64,000 nt of DNA from Synchiropus splendidus (taxonomy: Eukaryota; Chordata; Actinopteri; Syngnathiformes; Callionymidae), in the NCBI RefSeq assembly GCF_027744825.2, contig NC_071339.1, positions 26,087,501-26,151,500 of the forward strand. Direction: 5' to 3'. Position 1 is the stretch's first letter, and each line of letters opens with the position of its first letter. Below the pieces are notes generated by a model. It saw nothing but the letters and a program-made list of their open reading frames with translations, had not been told where the DNA came from and searched no databases. Shown here piece after piece: positions 1 to 11,000 of this stretch. A program made the translations under genes and the position numbers.

Positions 1-989
<989 letters not shown>

Positions 990-2253
990 CAGGTGCTGCT
1001 GGAAAAACGTGCAGCCTGGCATCTCATGATCCAGGACAGCTTCAGTAAATCCAGTACGGCTGAGCTTAGCTCTCCTCTTCAGCCAAGCTGACCACCATCC
1101 AGTCACCTTTGTTCTTGCTACAGGTCTAACCGGGATCGAGACATTAGTCAGTATCATCAAGTCCTTTGTGTCAATTTCTATGAAGACCCCCAACGGGCAC
1201 CATATGAAGCCAGTGAACATGATAAGGACATGGGCGGTCCCAGACACTACACGTGGGCCGCATTCAGTAACAAGAATAAGGTTACGTTCAATAGTGGAGA
1301 CCCTGGCTTCCTGTACCTCCTTAGCATGCCTGGGCAAGGTTCCAGAAGTTGTAAAAATCCTCTTATTGTTGGTTAAATGCGGGTAGTTGTACACGTCTGG
1401 GCAGAATATTTTCCCCTTAGCCACTCTATCTTGTGGCCATATTTGCTCGGTCCACCACCTTCCCATGGAGGTGGATTCCCAATCTCTCTGGCTATAGCCT
1501 GGCAAGGATAGGCTCCCATCTCCAGACAAACGCAAGCCATCCTCCCACTTCCAAGGGAGAAAGTCTTCCCACTTCATGGTGGTATCCCTGGGGATGACTG
1601 AGAGTTTCTTTTCCTGTTTAGATGACAATTTGTCATAGCCAATAGTCATCACAGTCTGGTATATCAGAATGGGGCAGTTCCAAGAATCTATGACACTGGC
1701 CCGTAAAGCAAACGGCGGCTGAGGAAGGTGATCGTTTGAGTGGAAACGATACCGCAGCGCCAAGAACTGTGCTGGGTTTATCTGCCAGGGGGTGCCAGTA
1801 TCGCACACATTCCAAACCCCGTTACGTCGGCCACAGGTGCATGGCCCACAATGGGTGTCTTTGCGTAGTATTTGATATCGACATCCCCACGAGTCCCAGC
1901 AGCACTTGCAAAACGTGAAGGGGGCAGACCCCATTAATTCGATCCCGCACATCAAATGTTCAGCGCCCACCTCCGCTCGCTTAGGACGGTGCTCTTGCTT
2001 GTACTTTGCATCTCCAGACCAAATTAGGGCAAAAACAGGCGCAGCACAAAGGACACAGTCACCAGGCTCAAAGTTAGACCATCTAACACTGGTGGTGGGG
2101 TGAGTATAGGGCATAACAATCCCTTTTTTCCAGGAATGATTAACACCATTCCAGGCCATGACCAAAAGGCCATTATTTGGGAAGACTCGGTCGGGGAGCA
2201 TCTTCACATAGTCCTCCCCAACCCCCTGAACCCAACCTGGCACATGGTCTCGG

Positions 2254-2725
2254 TCAGCTTCCATCCTGATTTTTATACTTAAGTCGTAGTTGCTTGGGGT
2301 GGTACCTGTGGCCATCTTTACCCGTAAGTACGTTCCCTTCGACTTTTACTATAGTGGTAGATTTTCCGGTGGCGAGTATCCACAACTCACTTCCCACCTA
2401 TAACGATACAGAGGGCTCGTGAGAGTGGGCAGGGGTAGAACCCCGTAACTTGGGGAGACTGAGTTGTTGGTTAATGGCAAAGAGGTTTTCAGGTAAGTGC
2501 CATCTGTGCTTATACAGTAGTATTTGTGATTTTGCCGCGCATACTGCACGTTCCGCGGACTCCGTTAGTGTTGGATTGATGCGGGATGGATAAGACATGT
2601 CGTATCCCTTCCTGCTCCAACCATGAACGAAAGTGCTTGGAAGTGCACACGGCGGCATTATCCATGGAAGCTCTTCTCGTAAGAGCTCCACCACTTTTTG
2701 GCACAACCTCCTTGCTCATTTCCAT
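2254..2725 (-). pseudogene. pol: Retroviral pol remnant: integrase catalytic core and C-terminal domain
   Basis: The first frame (about 2725-2570) carries the second catalytic Asp and following signature, DNAAVCTSKHF ... GIRHVLSIPHQSNTNG. After a one-nucleotide frameshift at about 2570 the next frame supplies the catalytic Glu in ERAV followed by AAKSQ and a long helix-like stretch. That frame meets a TAG at 2395-2397. The same frame then reads as an SH3-like integrase C-terminal domain (SELWILATGK ... DGHRYHPKQLRLK) and ends at TGA 2254-2256. The N-terminal zinc-binding HHCC region and first catalytic Asp are missing, as is all of pol upstream. Integrase joins viral DNA ends to host DNA; this copy is broken by truncation, one frameshift and one stop. 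The family resembles LTR-retrotransposon or retroviral integrases in general. Finer placement is not possible by eye. Confidence 0.85.
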
Positions 2726-3157
2726 TTTTCAATCTCAGTCAAATTATTTTTAAGGAATTCACTTTACCGGCTATGAACAGTTTCCCGAACTATGCCGCTG
2801 CTTCCTGCTGCAGTTCCCCAGTTGTCCTTAGCGGACTCTTTACCATGGGGTGCCCGTTATAAGGCCTCACGGGACTTTTTGCTGTACTTCTGTATTCCAG
2901 CTATATTATATAGTTGTACTACAATTACCTTAATACTTTAACTATCCTGCTTGGGGTGATCAGTCCCAAGGGACAGTCTTTCGGTAAATTGTAGAATCAA
3001 CACAATCGTACGTTGTCGAGTGATAGAGCCTGAATCTTTCTCTTTGATTCAAAACTCAGAGATTATAGGATCCATCTATTCACTACCGAACTTTTCCCGC
3101 CAGAATTTTAATCTGTGGTCCAGTTACTCACAAATAGATTGTACGTTTTTCAATCAT
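2726..3157 (-). other. Retroviral leader downstream of the PBS; no gag or RT detected
   Basis: About 430 nt between the primer binding site and the integrase remnant. All minus-strand frames are interrupted and no Gag, protease or reverse-transcriptase motif is visible. By position it would hold the packaging signal. GGTAA-containing sites (minus strand near 2847 and 2773) could be splice donors but are not strong evidence. The deletion joining leader to pol 3' end should lie near the right edge of the integrase remnant, about 2730-2850. Confidence 0.5.
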
Positions 3158-3175
3158 GTCCCTGTTCGGGCGCCA
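3158..3175 (-). promoter_or_regulatory. Primer binding site, tRNA-Lys type
   Basis: The minus strand reads TGGCGCCCGAACAGGGAC, an exact match to the 18-nt sequence complementary to the 3' end of tRNA-Lys(UUU), as used by lentiviruses and MMTV. It begins directly after the CA that ends the LTR, the canonical spacing for minus-strand DNA priming. Confidence 0.93.
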
Positions 3176-3397
3176 TGTCGTCGGGTTTAGGTTTTCAAGG
3201 TCTTGTGTACAAGGCGATTAGCTATAACATAAGCCGTCCCTAGTTCCAAGCACACTACCTCCCTTTGCCTCCCTGGTAAAGGGCCCCTCGGTTGGTCAAC
3301 TCAGTCAGCCTCTTGTTGCGGACACGGTTCTAAATCTATAATAAGCATATCAACTATACCTTATTATATTAGTGAGTAGTGTCGGCGCTTCACTGAG

Positions 3398-3435
3398 CGG
3401 GTTATTTAATTAGCCCGACCTGTTAAGAAACAGGT
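3398..3435 (-). promoter_or_regulatory. Two adjacent hairpins in inferred U5
   Basis: Bases 3418-3435 form a perfect 7-bp stem (ACCTGTT/AACAGGT) with a 4-nt loop. Directly beside it 3398-3417 form a 7-bp stem (CGGGTTA/TAGCCCG, one G-T pair) with a 6-nt loop. The pair abuts with no spacer. Role unknown; structured 5' leaders in retroviruses often serve packaging, dimerisation or primer annealing. Confidence 0.5.
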
Positions 3436-3753
3436 TCTTGACCTTACAATGCTACACCTTATCGTAGTCTCTTTACTTAACTTCGTTTAGGGACTCATGA
3501 TCGGATCCTAAATCCATTCCTTTCAAATAACATTTTCCCCATAAATGCCTAAAACTACCACCTAATCATTGACACAATAATTCAGGATGGAATAATGCTG
3601 CCATGTGAGACACTCATTAAATGTGCAACAGGAGGAAATCAAACAGTAACTCACCTATAACCCAATTGATGGTAGTAGGTAGGAGCCAGTTGATTCTTTA
3701 GTAGTCAGGGATCCACGCCGTTGTGCCTTTTCAGTACTTAATTCGTACTCAAT

Positions 3754-3759
3754 TTTATT
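3754..3759 (-). terminator. Candidate poly(A) signal AATAAA in the LTR
   Basis: The minus strand reads AACAAAATAAAATTGAG here, containing AATAAA. It lies about 770 nt downstream of the inferred start site, so R would be long. No strong GT-rich downstream element is evident. Confidence 0.45.
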
Positions 3760-3854
3760 TTGTTTTTTGTCACAAAAATGTTTCTTCAAAAAATTAATAA
3801 AAGAATTGTAAAAACAGTAATGTCAACCAAAAACAATAAAATCCATAAACTCAA

Positions 3855-3912
3855 GGGTATTGCCAGACGCTGATACCCAACAATATCAAAAGTACCGCCA
3901 GACGCTGGTACT
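3855..3912 (-). promoter_or_regulatory. Twin stem-loops with identical 10-nt loops
   Basis: Two hairpins 36 nt apart have different 6-bp stems, GGGTAT/ATACCC (3855-3860 with 3873-3878) and AGTACC/GGTACT (3891-3896 with 3907-3912). They enclose the same loop, GCCAGACGCT on the plus strand (AGCGUCUGGC in viral RNA). In the first hairpin one extra T-G apposition flanks the loop. Stem divergence with pairing kept and the loop unchanged is the pattern of a selected RNA structure. They lie in the inferred R region, next to the tandem repeat block. Confidence 0.65.
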
Positions 3913-3918
3913 AGTACA

Positions 3919-4388
3919 TATACTTCAAAAACCATATAATCAAAAATACTTCAAAAGCCGTATAATTAAAATACTTCAAAACCATATAATCAAAAACACT
4001 TCAAAAGCCGTATAATTAAAAATACTTCAAAACCATATAATCAAAAATACTTCAATAACCATATAATCAAAAACACTTCAAAAGCCGTATAATTAAAATA
4101 CTTCAAAACCATATAATCAAAAACACTTCAAAAGCCGTATAATTAAAAATACTTAAATCATATAATCAAAATTACTTCAATAACCGTATAATTAAAAATA
4201 CTTCAAAACCATATAATCAAAAACACTTCAAAAACCGTATAATTAAAAATACTTCAAAACCATATAATCAAAATTACTTCAATAACCGTATAATTAAAAA
4301 TACTTCAAAACCATATAATCAAAATTACTTCAATAACCGTATAATTAAAAATACTTCAAAACCATATAATCAAAATTATTTCAATAAA
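3919..4388. repeat. 25-26 bp tandem repeat block inside the LTR (about 18 units)
   Basis: Two unit types alternate, one containing ACTTCAAAACCATATAATCA and the other ACTTCAAAAGCCGTATAATT, giving a dimer period near 51 bp. Units are A+T-rich and a few are shortened (for example near 4154). The first units match well and drift is small, so the block is probably unstable in length. It lies between the splice donor and the poly(A) signal of the LTR. Confidence 0.9.
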
Positions 4389-4488
4389 AAGGATTAATTC
4401 AGAAATAGTAAAAGAGAAATAAAAGATGAGTTGAAATCAAATGGTCCGAGAGCAAACAGCAAGAGCACCGTCCCAAGATAAGATAAAA

Positions 4489-4494
4489 ACTTAC
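4489..4494 (-). promoter_or_regulatory. Candidate 5' splice site in the LTR leader
   Basis: The minus strand reads CCGCC/GTAAGT, a full match to the intronic donor consensus, with the exon ending at 4495. It lies about 65 nt downstream of the TATA box, which would give a first exon of roughly 35 nt. A donor inside R is known from spumaviruses. Its use here is inference. Confidence 0.5.
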
Positions 4495-4557
4495 GGCGGA
4501 CAAACGCGGGCGAAGATCCAAAAAGAGCAAGAGCTCAGGGTCACATCTCCGAGCGCT

Positions 4558-4564
4558 TATATAG
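4558..4564 (-). promoter_or_regulatory. LTR TATA box
   Basis: The minus strand reads CGCTATATAAGCGC, a strong TATA box inside a G+C-flanked context. Transcription would start at about 4530. The element sits about 530 nt from the inferred LTR start, a usual U3 length. Confidence 0.7.
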
Positions 4565-4955
4565 CGACACACGGCTTTGAAGACATACCGACATCCGTTT
4601 TCTCACGCCAAGCCAATTAGTTATATCTATAACTTATCTTGTTTTTTCTCCAGGTGGCCTTTTGAAGTTCCTCCCTCAAAAGGATACATGTTCGGTGATA
4701 GATCATATTAGTGCCAATTGCGTCAGCACTTACATCATTTTTTATACGTCACTGATGCCCGGTTCACCATATTAGGTCAGTACATCCACTCCATTTTGTC
4801 AGCACGTGCGCACAGGTTCAAACTAAGTTCAAGATGGCCGCTTCAAATGAGCGCGCCTTCAAGGTCATTCTCAGATCCAAGCACACAGCTGTTCGTGAGT
4901 TCAAACGCGCATGATCAAACGCATACAGGTTCACTAAAGTTTGAAACATTAAACA
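4565..4955 (-). promoter_or_regulatory. U3 region with possible transcription-factor sites
   Basis: No gene is seen here. Motif-level matches, all short and only suggestive, include a YY1-like site (CAAGATGGCCGC, about 4830-4841), an E-box CACGTG (4803-4808), a CRE half-like TACGTCAC (about 4745-4752) and an AP-1/Maf-like TGCGTCAGCA (4719-4728). Their clustering upstream of the TATA box fits a U3 enhancer. Confidence 0.4.
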
Positions 4956-5053
4956 ATTAATGATAAAAAAAAATCAAAAACAATATCAAATATTATTTAG
5001 CAGGTCCATTAATGATAAAAAACAGAAACAATATCAAATATTATTTAGCAGGT
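4956..5053. repeat. Direct repeat of about 46-50 bp in U3
   Basis: Copies at 4956-5005 and 5008-5053 both begin ATTAATGATAAAAAA and end with ATTATTTAGCAGGT. They differ mainly in the length of the internal A-rich run. This is a two-copy U3 repeat, a common form of retroviral enhancer duplication. Confidence 0.85.
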
Positions 5054-5092
5054 TTTGATTATAATATTTTCGAACTTCCAGTGTATACAACA

Positions 5093-8000
5093 GATAACTT
5101 TCGAAAAACACTTCAGACAGCTTAGATTTGATGTGCAACTACTAGAAAGACCCTTTCTGCAATAGTGGGAGGTTAAAATTTCATGTTCTGAAGCTTCCCT
5201 GAAAAGTTATGGCACAATGCACAAAAACGCTTTTCAGCCCGAGATAAGGTGGGTTTCGGAACGCCAAACATAAAAGTGTTGATAACTTTCGAAAAACACT
5301 TCAGACAGCTTAGATTTGATGTGCAAGTACTAGAAAGACCCTTTCTGCTATAGTGGGAGGTTAAAATTTCATGTTCTGAAGCTTCCCTGAAAAGTTATGG
5401 CACAATGCACAAAAACGCTTTTCAGCCTGAGATATCGTGGGTTTCGAAACGCCAAACATAAAAGTGTTGATAACTTTCGAAAAACACTTCAGACAGCTTA
5501 GATTTGATGTGCAACTACTAGAAAGACCCTTTCTGCTATAGTGGGAGGTTAAAATTTCATGTTCTGAAGCGTCCCTGAAAAGTTATGGCACAATGCACAA
5601 AAACGCGTTTCAGCCTGAGATAAGGTGGGTTTCGGAACGCCAAACATAAAAGAGTTGATAACTTTCGAAAAACACTTCAGACAGCTTAGATTTGATGTGC
5701 ACCTACTAGAAAGACCCTTTCTGCTATAGTGGGAGGTTAGAATTTCCTGTTCTGAAGCTTCCCTGAAAAGTTATGGCACAATGCACAAAAACGCTTTTCA
5801 GCCTGAGATAAGGTGGGTTTCGGAACACCAAACATAAAAGTGTTGATAACTTTGGAAAAACACTTCAGACAGCTTAGATTTGATGTGCACCTACTAGAAA
5901 GACCCTTTCTGCTATAGTGGGAGCTTAAAATTTCATGTTCTGAAGCTTCCCTGAAAAGTTATGGCACAATGCACAAAAACGCTTTTCAGCCTGAGATAAG
6001 GTGGGTTTCGGAACGCCAAACATAAAAGTATTGACAACTTTGGAAAAACACTTCAGACAGCTTAGATTTGATGTGCACCTACTAGAAAGACCCTTTCTGC
6101 TATAGTGGGAGCTTAAAATTTCATGTTCTGAAGCTTCCCTGAAAAGTTATGGCACAATGCACAAAAACGCTTTTCAGCCTGAGATAAGGTGGGTTTCGGA
6201 ACGCCAAACATAAAAGTATTGATAACTTTGGAAAAACACTTCAGACAGCTTAGATTTGATGTGCACCTACTAGAAAGACCCTTTCTGCTATAGTGGGAGG
6301 TTAAAATTTCATGTTCTGAAGCTTCCCTGAAAAGTTATGGCACAATGCACAAAAACGCTTTTCAGCCTGAGATAAGGTGGGTTTCAGAACGCCAAACATA
6401 AAAGTGTTGATAACTTTCGAAAAACACTTCAGACAGCTTAGATTTGATGTGCAACTACTAGAAAGACCCTTTCTGCTATAGTGGGAGGTTAAAATTTAAT
6501 GTTCTGAAGCTTCCCTGAAAAGTTATGGCACAATGCACAAAAACGCTTTTCAGCCTGAGATAAGGTAGGTTTCGGAACGCCAAACATAAAAGTGTTAATA
6601 ACTTTGGAAAAACACTTCAGACAGCTTAGATTTGATGTGCAACTACTAGAAAGACCCTTTCTGCTATAGTGGGAAGTTAAAATTTCATGTTCTGAAGCCT
6701 CCCTGAAAAGTTATGGCACAATGCACAAAAACGCTTTTCAGCCTGAGATAAGGTGGGTTTCGGAACGCCAAACATAAAAGTGTTGATAACTTTCGAAAAA
6801 CACTTCAGACAGCTTAGATTTGATGTGCACCTACTAGAAAGACCCTTTCTGCTATATTGGGAGGTTAAAATTTCATGTTCTGAAGCTTCCCTGAAAAGTT
6901 ATGGCACAATGCGTAAAAACGCTTTTCAGCCTGAGATAAGGTGGGTTTCGGAACGCCAAACATAAAAGTGTTAATAACTTTCGAAAAACACTTCAGACAG
7001 TTTAGATTTGTTGTGCAACTACTAGAAAGACCCTTTCTGCTATAGTGGAATGTTAAAATTTCATGTTCTGAAGCTTCCCTGAAAAGTTATGGCACAATGC
7101 ACAAAAACGCTTTTCAGCCTGAGATAAGGTGGGTTTCGGAAGGCCAAACATAAAAGTGTTGATAACTTTCGAAAAACACTTCAGACAGCTTAGATTTGAT
7201 GTGCACTTACTAGAAAGACCCTTTCTGCTATATTGGGAGGTTAAAATTTCATGTTCTGAAGCTTCCCTGAAAAGTTATGGCACAATGCGTAAAAACGCTT
7301 TTCAGCCTTAGATAAGGTGGGTTTCGGAACGCCAAACATAAAAGTGTTAATAACTTTGGAAAAACACTTCAGACAGTTTAGATTTGTTGTGCAACTACTA
7401 GAAAGACCCTTTCTGCTATAGTGGGAGGTTAAAATTTCATGTTCTGAAGCTTCCCTGAAAAGTTATGGCACAATGCACAAAAACGCTTTTCAGCCTGAGA
7501 TAAGGTGGGTTTCGGAACGCCAAACATAAAAGTGTTGATAACTTTCGAAAAAAAACTTCAGACAGCTTAGATTTGATGTGCAACTACTAGAAAGACCCTT
7601 TCTGCTATAGTGGGAGGTTAAAATGTAATGTTCTGAAGCTTCCCTGAAAAGTTATGGCACAATGCACAAAAACGCTTTTCAGCCTGAGATAAGGTAGGTT
7701 TCGGAACGCCAAACATAAAAGTGTTAATAACTTTCGAAAAACACTTCTGAAAGCTTAGATTTGATGTGCAACTACTAGAAAGACCCTTTCTGCTATATTG
7801 GGAGGTTAAAATTTCATGTTCTGAAGCTTCCCTGAAAAGTTATGGCACAATGCACAAAAACGCTTTTCAGCCTGAGATAAGGTGGGTTTCGGAACGCCAA
7901 ACATAAAAGTGTTAATAACTTTGGAAAAACACTTCAGACAGCTTAGATTTGATGTGCAACAACTAGAAAGACCCTTTCTGCTATAGTGGAAGGTTAAAAT

Positions 8001-11000
8001 GTCATGTTCTGAAGCTTCCCTGAAAAGTTATGGCACAATGCACAAAAACGCTTTTCAGCCTGAGATAACGTGGGTTTCGGAACGCCAAACATAAAAGTGT
8101 TGATAACTTTCGAAAAACACTTCAGACAGCTTAGATTTGATGTGCAACTACTAGAAAGACCCTTTCTTCGATAGTGGGAGGTTAAAATTTCATGTTTTGA
8201 AGCGTCCCTGAAAAGTTATGGCACAATGCACAAAAACGCTTTTCAGCCTGAGATAAGGTGGGTTTCGGAACGCCAAACATAAAAGTGTTAATAACTTTGG
8301 AAAAACACTTCAGACAGCTTAGATTTGATGTGCAACTACTAGAAAGACCCTTTCTGCTATAGTGGGAAGTTAAAATTTCATGTTCTGAAGCTTCCCTGAA
8401 AAGTTATGGCACAATGCAAAAAAACGCTTTTCAGCCTGAGATAAGGTGGGTTTCGGAACGCCAAACATAAAAGTGTTGATAACTTTCGACAAACACTTCA
8501 GACAGCTTAGATTTGATGTGCACCTACTAGAAAGACCCCTTTCTGCTATAGTGGGAGGTTAAAATTTCATGTTCTGAAGCTTCCCTGAAAAGTTATGGCA
8601 CAATGCACAAAAACGCTTTTCAGCCTGAGATAAGGTGGGTTTCGGAACGCCAAACATAAAAGTGTTGATAACTTTCGAAAAACACTTCAGACAGCTTAGA
8701 TTTGATGTGCAACAACTAGAAAGACCCTTTCTGCTATAGTGGGAGGTTAAAATTTCATGTTCTGAAGCTTCCCTGAAAAGTCATGGCATAATGCGTAAAA
8801 ACGCTTTTCAGCCTGAGATAAGATGGGTTTCGGAACGCCAAACATAAAAGTGTTAATAACTTTGGAAAAACACTTCAGACAGCTTAGATTTGATGTGCAC
8901 CTACTAGAAAGACCCTTTCTGCTATAATGGGAGGTTAAAATTTCATGTTCTGAAGCTTCCCTGAAAAGTTATGGCACAATGCACAAAAACGCTTTTCAGG
9001 ATGAGATAAGGTGGGTTTCGGAACGCCAAACATAAAAGTGTTGATAACTTTGGAAAACACTTCAGACAGCTTAGATTTGATGTGCAACTACTAGAAAGAC
9101 CCTTTCTGCTATAGTGGGAGGTTAAAATTTCATGTTCTGAAGCTTCCCTGAAAAGTTATGGCACAATGCACAAAAACGCTTTTCAGCCTGAGATAAGGTG
9201 GGTTTCGGAACGCCAAACATAAAAGTGTTGATAACTTTCGAAAAACACTTCAGACAGCTTAGATTTGATGTGCAACAACTAGAAAGACCCTTTCTGCTAT
9301 AGTGGGAGGTTAAAATTTCATGTTCTGAAGCTTCCCTGAAAAGTTATGGCACAATGCGTAAAAACGCTTTTCAGCCTGAGATAAGGTGGGTTTTGGAACG
9401 CCAAAAAAAAAAGTGTTGATAACTTTGGAAAAACACTTCAGACAGCTTAGATTTGATGTGCAACTACTAGAAAGACCCTTTCTGCTATAGTGAGAGGTTA
9501 AAATTTCATGTTCAGAAGCTTCCCTGAAAAGTTATGGCACAATGCACAAAAACGCTTTTCAGCCTGAGATAAGGTGGGTTTCGAAACGCCAAACATAAAA
9601 GTGTTAATAACTTTGGAAAAACACTTCAGACAGCTTAGATTTGATGTGCAACTACTAGAAAGACCCTTTCTGCTATAGTGGGAGGTTAAAATTTCATGTT
9701 CTGAAGCTTCCCTGAAAGGTTATGGCACAATGCACAATAACGCTTTTCAGCCTGAGATAAGGTGGGTTTCGGAACGCCAAACATAAAAGTGTTGATAACT
9801 TTCGAAAAACACTTCAGACAGCTTAGATGGGATGTGCACCTACTAGAAAGACCCTTTCTGCTATAGTGGGAGGTTAAAATTTCATGTTCTGAAGGTTCCC
9901 TGAAAAGTTATGGCATAATGCGTAAAAACGCTTTTCAGCCTGAGATAAGATGGGTTTCGGAACGCCTAACATAAAAGTGTTAATAACTTTGGAAAAACAC
10001 TTCAGACAGCTTAGATTTGATGTGCACCTACTAGAAAGACCCTTTCTGCTATAGTGGGAGGTTAAAATTTCATGTTCTGAAGCTTCCCTGAAAAGTTATG
10101 GCATAATGCGTAAAAACGCTTTTCAGCCTGAGATAAGATGGGTTTCGGAACGCCTAACATAAAAGTGTTAATAACTTTGGAAAAACACTTCAGACAGCTT
10201 AGATTTGATGTGCACCTACTAGAAAGACACTTTCTGCTATAGTGGGAGGTTAAAATTTCATGTTCTGAAGCTTCCCTGAAAAGTTATGGCACAATGCACA
10301 AAAACGGTTTTCAGGATGAGATAAGGTGGGTTTCGGAACGCCAAACATAAAAGTGTTGATAACTTTGGAAAACACTTCAGACAGCTTAGATTTGATGTGC
10401 AACTACTAGAAAGACCCTTTCTGCTATAGTGGGAGGTTAAAATTTCATGTTCTGAAGCTTCCCTGAAAAGTTATGGCACAATGCGCAAAAACGCTTTTCA
10501 GCCTGAGATAAGGTGGGTTTTGGAACGCCAAAAAAAAAAGTGTTGATAACTTTGGAAAAACACTTCAGACAGCTTAGATTTGATGTGCAACTACTAGAAA
10601 GACCCTTTCTGCTATAGTGAGAGGTTAAAATTTCATGTTCAGAAGCTTCCCTGAAAAGTTATGGCACAATGCACAAAAACGCTTTTCAGCCTGAGATAAG
10701 GTGGGTTTCGGAACGCCAAACATAAAAGTGTTAATAACTTTGGAAAAACACTTCAGACAGCTTAGATTTGATGTGCAACTACTAGAAAGACCCTTTCTGC
10801 TATAGTGGGAGGTTAAAATTTCATGTTCTGAAGCTTCCCTGAAAGGTTATGGCACAATGCACAATAACGCTTTTCAGCCTGAGATAAGGTGGGTTTCGGA
10901 ACGCCAAACATAAAAGTGTTGATAACTTTCGAAAAACACTTCAGACAGCTTAGATTTGATGTGCAACTACTAGAAAGACCCTTTCTGCTATAGTGGGAGG

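Larger units (their letters stand above)
3176..5092 (-). mobile_element. Candidate 5' LTR, about 1917 bp
   Basis: On the minus strand the segment begins TGTTGT at 5092 and ends ACGACA at 3176, giving TG...CA ends with a 5-of-6 inverted match. Its 3' end touches the primer binding site and its 5' end touches the first satellite base. It contains a TATA box (4558-4564), splice donor (4494-4489) and AATAAA (3759-3754). I infer U3 about 5092-4531, R about 4530-3735 and U5 about 3734-3176. The bases at 3436-3753 and 3176-3397 show no gene. A second LTR copy is not in the window, so the left boundary is well supported by the PBS while the right boundary is inferred from TG and the satellite junction. 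A length of 1.9 kb is long for an LTR; it is partly explained by the tandem repeats. Confidence 0.75.

Noticed and set aside
1168..2282. Plus-strand frames of 60-72 codons opposite the env-position ORF
   Set aside because: Antisense shadows of the 472-codon minus-strand frame with no recognisable motif.
4718..4960. 80-codon plus-strand frame in U3
   Set aside because: Antisense to the LTR, no family resemblance, and inside a region explained as promoter.
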